DNA from: Paenibacillus caui
GTDB lineage: Bacteria; Bacillota; Bacilli; Paenibacillales; Paenibacillaceae
Assembly (NCBI RefSeq): GCF_019904135.1
Contig: NZ_JAIOGQ010000032.1
Coordinates: 1-52,027, forward strand
Direction of reading: 5' to 3'
Length of the DNA stretch: 52,027 nt
Position 1 is the stretch's first letter. Each line of letters begins with the position of its first letter. Position numbers and translations under genes: made by a program. This document shows positions 46,182 to 52,027 of the stretch, in pieces. The notes under the pieces are model-generated. The model did no database searches, was not told the origin of the DNA, and saw nothing but the letters and a program-made list of their open reading frames with translations.

Positions 46182-48332
46182 ATGGGGCTGATTTCTAAGA
46201 ATAACAAGCGGGAAAAGGAGGAGAAGAACACCGTAAGGAAGGATATGGAAATTAAAGCGAAGTTTAAAGCTATAATTAAGAAAACGTTTACATATATCAA
46301 GAAAATAAAACCAGGGAAGCTGGATCCTGTCAAATCCGTCGGGGCGCGGTTGTTTCTTATTTTCTTTATTGCCATTATGTTTTTTGTTATCGCACTAGGT
46401 ATTTTATCCTATCAAACGGCAAGAAACACCATTCAGGATAACGCCAGATTTTCCAACCAGCAGACCGTCATTCAGACCTCCCAGAAATTGGATATTATTT
46501 TCAAGCAGTATGAAGCAAACCTGCTGATGATGTTCTTTGATCAGGAAGTGCAGAATGATATAGGGGATCTAAAAGGTTCCAACGATGAATACAATCATTT
46601 TCTCCTTATGAAAGCGATCAGCCAAAAAATGACCAATTATATTTATTCCACGCAGGGAGCACAGGCTGTTTATTTAGCTTCTGTAAGCCATGTCTTCAAC
46701 CCGATCTCCGCGGGTACACCAGATACGAATTTTGTATCAACCTTGGAACAGCAGCCCTGGTACAAGGATTTGTCTGCCGATTCTTCTTCCCTCTGGGTGC
46801 CGGTTTCGAATGATCAGGGCGGCACCATATTCCGCTATATCCAATCTTTTAAAACGACGACGGGTACAGAGCGGTATATAGTAGCTCTCGATATTAATTT
46901 AAATGTTCTAACGGATCAATTAGACCAAGTTTCGTTGGGCCAAGGCTCCAAAGTGCAGCTCATTACCAACTCGGGGCAAATCGTTGCTTCAAATCTGGAA
47001 GACGAAAACGGAACCCGTACGGCTTTCCAAGCAATTGCAAAAGACACCAGTAACACGGACAGTCTTACTACCAAGGATGAAGAGGGAAAATCGGTCCTGG
47101 CCGTATATAACACTCTGGAAGTGCCGGGATGGAAGCTCGTCGGCATCGTCCCGGTCGACAATCTGGTTGCTGATGCGAAGCAAATTATGAGAACCACCTA
47201 CCTGTCAGCGATTATCGTTGCCGTTATCGCCATCTTAATCGGCATGTGGATGGTTCGCATGATTGCGCGTCCGCTCGCTAAAATGAATACGCTGATGCAG
47301 GAAGGAGCTATGGGCAATCTCAATGTCCGCATGAAGCATGCGGGGAGAGATGAGATTGGCCAGCTTTCGGGCAGCTTTAACAAGATGATGGAGCAGATTA
47401 CCGAGCTTGTGACACATGCGAACAACTCTTCGATTGAAGTTCTGGCAACGGCTTCCGAGCTGGCGGATGCATCACGGAAAACGGCTTTGTCCGCGAAGGA
47501 AATTGCGGTCGCTACGGAAGAGATTGCCAAAGGGGCAACCAGTCTGGCGGCTGAAGCGGAACGGGGCAGCGATCTTACGGAAAATATCGGCACACAGGTA
47601 TCCGAAGTGATTGCCTCCAATAAGGAAATGCAGGATTCGGCAAGACAGGTCGAACAGGCCAGCGAACTTGGAACCCGGTATTTGCAGGGCTTAACCCAAA
47701 AAACCAACATTACCGGTGAAATGACCCGGGCTTTGGCGGACCGGGTAAATTCACTTCATGCCAGCAGCACATCCGTATTGAAAGTGCTTGATGTTATGCA
47801 AAATATTACGCAGCAGACCAACATTCTGTCCCTCAATGCAACGATTGAGGCGGCACGCGCCGGAGCGGCGGGCCGAGGCTTCATGGTCGTGGCCGATGAG
47901 ATTCGTCAGCTTGCAGAACAATCCAAGCAATCCATTACGATGGTCGGGCAAATTGCGGATCAGATCCAGCAGGAAATGAACGAAACCATCAAGGCGCTGG
48001 AGGAAGTGAATCCACTGTTTGAACAGCAAATCCAATCCGTTAAGGAGACGGGAGAAATCTTTGTTTCCGTCCAGGAGCAGATGAACATATTTGTAGCCAA
48101 ACTGGATATGGCGACGGCTTCCATTGAAGGGCTGAGCAAATCGCAAAATATTTTGTCCGAAGCCATGACCAATGTCAGCGCGGTCGCAGAGGAATCGTCC
48201 GCAACGTCCGAAGAGGTTGCTTCACTGAGCAGCGAGCAGCAGATGATCGGGGATCAGCTTGTCCAGCTGTCAGGCAAACTGGAGGACGTATCCGACCAGC
48301 TTAAAGATTCCTTGTCCAGATTTAAAATTTAA
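46182..48332 (+). CDS. Methyl-accepting chemotaxis protein (dCache-type sensor)
   Basis: The 716-residue receptor has a basic cytoplasmic lead-in of about 55 residues, TM1 at about 58-77, a large extracellular sensor (about 80-335) of Cache type ([18 protein letters not shown]), TM2 at about 340-360, HAMP, and the signalling coiled coil with the tip [19 protein letters not shown] and [16 protein letters not shown] at about 544-580. The unusually long basic N-terminus is rare in such receptors. The ligand is unknown. ATG 46182 was preferred to a GTG nine bases earlier because AGGTGAGG precedes it. Confidence 0.93.
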   Translation: MGLISKNNKREKEEKNTVRKDMEIKAKFKAIIKKTFTYIKKIKPGKLDPVKSVGARLFLIFFIAIMFFVIALGILSYQTARNTIQDNARFSNQQTVIQTSQKLDIIFKQYEANLLMMFFDQEVQNDIGDLKGSNDEYNHFLLMKAISQKMTNYIYSTQGAQAVYLASVSHVFNPISAGTPDTNFVSTLEQQPWYKDLSADSSSLWVPVSNDQGGTIFRYIQSFKTTTGTERYIVALDINLNVLTDQLDQVSLGQGSKVQLITNSGQIVASNLEDENGTRTAFQAIAKDTSNTDSLTTKDEEGKSVLAVYNTLEVPGWKLVGIVPVDNLVADAKQIMRTTYLSAIIVAVIAILIGMWMVRMIARPLAKMNTLMQEGAMGNLNVRMKHAGRDEIGQLSGSFNKMMEQITELVTHANNSSIEVLATASELADASRKTALSAKEIAVATEEIAKGATSLAAEAERGSDLTENIGTQVSEVIASNKEMQDSARQVEQASELGTRYLQGLTQKTNITGEMTRALADRVNSLHASSTSVLKVLDVMQNITQQTNILSLNATIEAARAGAAGRGFMVVADEIRQLAEQSKQSITMVGQIADQIQQEMNETIKALEEVNPLFEQQIQSVKETGEIFVSVQEQMNIFVAKLDMATASIEGLSKSQNILSEAMTNVSAVAEESSATSEEVASLSSEQQMIGDQLVQLSGKLEDVSDQLKDSLSRFKI

Positions 48333-48348
48333 TACTAAAGCTTATAGC

Positions 48349-48384
48349 AGACGTCTATCTTATTAAAAGGTAGACGTCTTTTTT
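48349..48384 (+). terminator. Rho-independent terminator after the chemoreceptor gene
   Basis: AGACGTCTATCT pairs with AGGTAGACGTCT (one mismatch) around TTATTAAA, followed by TTTTT. Confidence 0.85.
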
Positions 48385-48478
48385 GCCAGCGCTGCCGATT
48401 CAGGGGAATGCAAAAGAAGGGAGCAGGTGTAAATCAAGCCAACTGAGGGGATACTTTGATCGAAGGAGGCGTACGGGA

Positions 48479-50263
48479 ATGAAGCTTGCGATCAAGAAGC
48501 GTATCTTTTACAACTTGCTGATCATTACCGCTTTTATCGGAGTTTTGCTTGCGCGCCTGGCATGGCTGCAGTTGTTTGACGGTGTTCCCAAGCCTCCTTC
48601 GGCGCATGGAAGAACTGCGAACAAAATGGCGGTAATGCAGCGGGAATCGCGAATTGAACTGGATACCGGACGGGGAAGATTCGTGGATATGTTCGGTCGC
48701 CCCTTGACGAATGAAGTGGTATTATCCCCGGCTTTATTTCCGCTGCGCGAAGACATTCAGCCAGAGCAGCTTATATCGCTCTCCGGCCTCCTTGGAACAT
48801 CTCCGAAGAAACTCGTCCGGACCTGGAAGTCTTTGCAGCATCCCGCCTTCTGGACTGACGCTGCAACCGGCAGCCCTTTACGTTTGACGGCTGGGGAGGC
48901 GGCCGCTCTGGAACGGCTAAAAATCCCCTCCGTCAAGTCCTTGCCTGTCGTGCGCAGATACGCAAACAACAAATCCGGCAAACAGTGGCTGGGTTTTGTT
49001 GCAGAGCAGCCGGAATCGGTGCTGCAAATGAATGCAAAAGCGGCAGCTTCGAACAGGCTCTCCCTTTCCGCAAAGCTCGGAGCCGCGGGCCTGGAGAAGA
49101 CCTTCGACAGATTGCTCAGGGGGGAGGGCGTAACCGATGCTTCCTATCTGGTCGACGCGTACAACCGTCCGCTTTCGTATGATGCCATGCGGGTTCATGC
49201 TCCGGGAAATCCCTATTATCCATTGACTGTAGTGACCACGATTCATCTGGAGCTTCAGAACAGGATTGAGCAGTTGGCCAGCCAAAAAGGGATGAAGGAG
49301 GGAGCCATTGTCATTCTGGATGCAAAGAGCGGCGACATCGCAGCTATGGTGTCGCTTCCTTTTTTCAATCCGAACAAGGTCGATGCAGCTCAAGGAAACT
49401 GGAGCAATCGCGCCGTAAAAGCTGCGGTTCCAGGCTCCATTTTCAAAGTGGTGACGGCTGCTGCAGCGCTCGAAACAGGGGTATCCCGACCCGGCGATCA
49501 TTTTATGTGCAGAGGCGGTTACGGCAAATACGGCTTGTCCTGCTGGAAAAAAGGCGGGCATGGCGATATTACGCTCGCCAGGGGATTCGCCGAGTCCTGC
49601 AACACCGTGTTTGGCAATTTGGGCGAGAGATTGTCGCCAGCGGCGCTCGAGTGGACGGCGGACGCTTTGGGACTCGGGCGTACCATCGGCTGGAAGGAGC
49701 CTTTTATAGATGGCGAAACGCTCAGGCAGATCGACCAGGAGGAGGCTGGAACGGTTTTTGGGCATGAATCCCATCCCGAAGACAGCGGAGTACGGGCTCA
49801 GACTGCCATTGGGCAGCGCAGTGTCCTGCTGAGTCCCCTCCAGGCTGCGAATATGGTCGTGACCCTGCTGCATGGAGGAGTTGTGCAGGCGCCGCGCTTG
49901 GTCAGCGGCATTCAATATGCGAACGGGACCGGGATGGTCCGTTTTAAGCGCCATGAATCCCCAGGCCACGGACGAATATCGGCATACACGGCAAACACCC
50001 TGATGAAATGGATGAGAGCTGTCGTTACCGATGGAACCGGTAAACGGCTGCAGAAAGCCGTATGGGATCTTGCAGGCAAATCCGGAACGGCGCAGGTTGT
50101 GCGGTCAGGAAAGGCGCTTAACGATCAATGGTTCATCGGCTTTGGACCGGTTCAAAGCCCGAAATATGCCGCTGCAGTGCTTGTGCAGAGCAGAGAACCG
50201 GGTTCCTCCCATCTGGCAACCGAACTGTTCGGAGATGTTATGGACATTTTATCCGAATTCTGA
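48479..50263 (+). CDS. pbpI: PbpI-like class B penicillin-binding protein (YrrR)
   Basis: The 594-residue protein has an N-terminal TM (about 10-30), a short pedestal domain with GRGRFVDMFGRPL, and a transpeptidase domain with all three catalytic motifs: SIFK at S320-K323, SCN at 373-375 and KSG at 534-536. It cross-links peptidoglycan. Its position after trhP2, separated by the chemoreceptor, and its size point to B. subtilis pbpI (yrrR, PBP4b), which is associated with sporulation; SpoVD-like proteins are alternatives, but no C-terminal PASTA domain is visible. The ATG at 48479 follows AAGGAGG by 9 nt. Confidence 0.85.
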   Translation: MKLAIKKRIFYNLLIITAFIGVLLARLAWLQLFDGVPKPPSAHGRTANKMAVMQRESRIELDTGRGRFVDMFGRPLTNEVVLSPALFPLREDIQPEQLISLSGLLGTSPKKLVRTWKSLQHPAFWTDAATGSPLRLTAGEAAALERLKIPSVKSLPVVRRYANNKSGKQWLGFVAEQPESVLQMNAKAAASNRLSLSAKLGAAGLEKTFDRLLRGEGVTDASYLVDAYNRPLSYDAMRVHAPGNPYYPLTVVTTIHLELQNRIEQLASQKGMKEGAIVILDAKSGDIAAMVSLPFFNPNKVDAAQGNWSNRAVKAAVPGSIFKVVTAAAALETGVSRPGDHFMCRGGYGKYGLSCWKKGGHGDITLARGFAESCNTVFGNLGERLSPAALEWTADALGLGRTIGWKEPFIDGETLRQIDQEEAGTVFGHESHPEDSGVRAQTAIGQRSVLLSPLQAANMVVTLLHGGVVQAPRLVSGIQYANGTGMVRFKRHESPGHGRISAYTANTLMKWMRAVVTDGTGKRLQKAVWDLAGKSGTAQVVRSGKALNDQWFIGFGPVQSPKYAAAVLVQSREPGSSHLATELFGDVMDILSEF

Positions 50264-50401
50264 ACCGGAAGGCAGGCGCAGGCAGGCATAAAAAAAGAAG
50301 CCTATTTAATTTCTTTTATGATAAAATAGAGACGATGTTCAAACATGATTCTGATTTGAGCAAGCAAAAGTCAGTGATATAGAGAGAAATGGGGAATTAA
50401 C

Positions 50402-51838
50402 ATGGAGACTTTGCTGCTGGGTATGTTTTACATTTTCTCGTTATATGCATTTATTCCGGGATTAATCAGCCGGCTGTTTGGTTTCCGCGTATTCAAAAAA
50501 GGCATTTCCGATCATGAAATTGCCTTAACATTTGATGACGGACCTGATCCGGTATATACGCCTCAGCTACTGGATTTACTTAAGCGTTATGATGCCAAGG
50601 CAACCTTCTTCGTTGTTGGTTCAAGCGCGGAGAAGCATCCTGAACTGATCAAAAGAATTCATGATGACGGCCATTTGCTTGGCATCCACAATTATAAACA
50701 TAAGACCAATTGGCTGATGCGGCCGAAAACGGTCACCAAGCACGTGTCCATGACAGCCAAAATTATTCATGACGCTACCGGGCAGGATGCGCATTACTAC
50801 CGTCCGCCTTGGGGAATCGTCAACCTGTTTGATTTTACCAAGCGCAAGGATTTGCAGCTGGTTCTCTGGTCGGCCATATTCAAGGACTGGCGCGCCCGGG
50901 TAGGCTCGGATAAGCTGACGAAGCGCATGATCAAAAAGCTCCGGGGCGGGGAGGTATTCCTGCTGCATGATTGCGGAACGACGCTTGGGGCTAATGCGAA
51001 TGCTCCGCATGAGATGCTGACTGCCCTTGAACGGGTGCTGGAAGAGGCGAAGCGCCGAGGCATTCAGAGCATAACGATCCGGGATATGATTCAGCGAACG
51101 GCTCAGGCCAAGAATGATGCCCATTCTGCCTCAGCTGAAAAGAAGTACAGTCAACATAAGAGAGGTGTTCCGGTTTTGCCACGGTATAAGCGGGTTCTTG
51201 TTTCAGTGTGGCTGCTATGGGAAAGACTGTTCCACTTTATCTTCAACTTGCAGACAACCAATAACGAAGATTCGATGTTTTTCTTCCGCCGTATCACTTA
51301 TTCGGGGCAGCCTGTCGCCATGAACGGAGGGGGGATCCTGGTTAAGGGCGATCCGATTCTTGAATTGCATTTTGACAACAAGAAATTGTTCCAGCTCGGA
51401 ACTAAAGCAAAATCGTCAATGCATCTTGCGATTCAGTTGATACGCTCAACCCAGAAGGCGCTGCCCGAAATTGCGGAGTACATTAAAAGCCATCCTGAAT
51501 TAAGCGACGTAAAGGCATTATATGGAGTTTCGATGATCAACCGGGGGCCGGAGCAATTCGGGTTTACGATTGCAGATCTGCCGAAAGGTTTTTTCGCGAG
51601 ATCGACAAAGTTTTATTTAAGGCTGCTCATGAGCGTGATTCATCCGTCGGGGCGCGAGAGAGTCCGGAGCCGTCAGGAGGAAATGGTGCCTAAACTCATT
51701 GTAATCCCGACCGAGCTGCTGTACGAGCGATTTGCCAAGAGTGACTCACATTGTCCTCCTGTAACTTCCAGCAAGCAGGAAAACCAGGAGGAACAGGAGA
51801 AAAGCGACACCGGACTTAAAGCCAGCATGCCTTGCTAA
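50402..51838 (+). CDS. Polysaccharide deacetylase with YkoP-type C-terminal domain
   Basis: The 478-residue protein starts with a TM (about 3-22), then a NodB-type deacetylase domain: TFDDGPDP (D45-D46), H96 and H100 in GIHNYKH, RPPW at 134-137, KDW near residue 163 and LLHD with H189. These are the metal ligands and catalytic residues that deacetylate GlcNAc polymers such as peptidoglycan. After residue 255 a YkoP-like domain follows (WLLWERLFHFIFNLQTTNN ... GILVKGDPILELHFDNKKL). The C-terminus is polar and Glu-rich. A terminator and then a group II intron lie directly downstream. Confidence 0.88.
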   Translation: METLLLGMFYIFSLYAFIPGLISRLFGFRVFKKGISDHEIALTFDDGPDPVYTPQLLDLLKRYDAKATFFVVGSSAEKHPELIKRIHDDGHLLGIHNYKHKTNWLMRPKTVTKHVSMTAKIIHDATGQDAHYYRPPWGIVNLFDFTKRKDLQLVLWSAIFKDWRARVGSDKLTKRMIKKLRGGEVFLLHDCGTTLGANANAPHEMLTALERVLEEAKRRGIQSITIRDMIQRTAQAKNDAHSASAEKKYSQHKRGVPVLPRYKRVLVSVWLLWERLFHFIFNLQTTNNEDSMFFFRRITYSGQPVAMNGGGILVKGDPILELHFDNKKLFQLGTKAKSSMHLAIQLIRSTQKALPEIAEYIKSHPELSDVKALYGVSMINRGPEQFGFTIADLPKGFFARSTKFYLRLLMSVIHPSGRERVRSRQEEMVPKLIVIPTELLYERFAKSDSHCPPVTSSKQENQEEQEKSDTGLKASMPC

Positions 51839-51865
51839 TATAAAATAATACAGCTTATCGAGATG

Positions 51866-51896
51866 CAAAAAGGGGACGGAAGACCGTCCCCTTTTT
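51866..51896 (+). terminator. Rho-independent terminator used as intron target
   Basis: AAAAAGGGGACGG pairs with CCGTCCCCTTTTT around AAGA. The intron begins four bases after the T-run. Class IIC introns are known to insert just downstream of such terminators. Confidence 0.92.
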
Positions 51897-51900
51897 GCTA

Positions 51901-52027
51901 GTACGCCCAGCATGGGCGTCATCTACACGGTGAAAGTCCGGAATGGGGGCTGGCGAGCGCCTACCATTAGCCAAGGGTAAGGGTGTCCCATCGTGAGGTG
52001 GAATCTGAAGGAAGCCGGAGGCAAAAG
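51901..52027 (+). mobile_element. 5' end of a class IIC group II intron
   Basis: From GTACGCCCAGCATGGGCG onward the sequence follows the domain I start of class IIC introns: GGTGAAAGTCCGG, GGGTAAGGGTGTCC, GTGGAATCTGAAGGAAGC and a GGCAAA stretch at the window edge. The usual 5' end is GTGYG; here position 3 is A. The reverse transcriptase and 3' end lie outside. The orientation is the same as the intron end at 1-191. Confidence 0.9.

Overview
The window looks like a chromosomal segment of a spore-forming, low-to-mid GC Bacillota, most probably Paenibacillus or a close relative. The grounds are SpoVB, ComN, CymR, a PbpI-like PBP, T-box-controlled aminoacyl-tRNA synthetase genes, AGGAGG-type ribosome binding sites with frequent GTG/TTG starts, and a gene order that largely follows the spoVB-secDF-recJ-apt-relA-hisS-aspS-tcdA-rarA-cymR-iscS-alaS-mltG-pbpI neighbourhood of Bacillus subtilis. 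All assignments rest on reading the sequence and recalling families; no search was run.

Layout. 1-191 is the 3' end of a class IIC group II intron. 203-3160 (minus strand) holds a PAP2-family membrane phosphatase, a TIGR04086 membrane protein and SpoVB. 3381-9452 (plus) holds comN, secD, secF, a CDF-like transporter with an altered metal site, and recJ. Then come apt, a convergent uracil permease gene, relA and dtd. 14317-15216 holds a possible small ORF and an unrecognised 156-residue protein. An apparently Asp-reading T-box precedes hisS-aspS-tcdA.

19.7-30.8 kb is an accessory block between tcdA and rarA, which are adjacent in B. subtilis. It contains an acyltransferase, helD, a small CD3324-like regulator with two tiny ORFs upstream, a 7 x 38-residue RCC1-like repeat protein, an SDR, a broken MFS gene, an IS200/IS605 remnant, an AraC regulator, an ISL3-type transposase remnant, and a YhgE/ABC-2-type membrane protein with a TetR regulator and a clear palindromic operator. 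A 15-bp direct repeat flanks part of this block (23.86 and 28.68 kb).

The conserved backbone resumes with rarA, a GNAT gene, mnmA (inverted), cymR-iscS, a PRC-barrel protein, a zinc-ribbon protein, an AI-2E-family transporter, a T-box plus alaS, ireB-ruvX-two DUF1292 genes-mltG, the two TrhP U32 proteins (the TrmR methyltransferase gene is not between them and mltG), a chemoreceptor with a sigma-D-like promoter, a PbpI-like class B PBP and a YkoP-type polysaccharide deacetylase. At 51901 a second class IIC intron starts right after that gene's terminator. Both ends of the window therefore lie in group IIC introns, which suggests a contig bounded by a multicopy element.

Functionally the backbone joins protein export (SecDF), tRNA charging, proofreading and modification (HisS, AspS, AlaS, Dtd, TcdA, MnmA with IscS, TrhP1/2), the stringent response (RelA), cysteine metabolism control (CymR with IscS), DNA repair (RecJ, RarA) and cell-envelope synthesis (SpoVB, MltG, PBP, deacetylase). 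No tRNA, rRNA or CRISPR array was seen.
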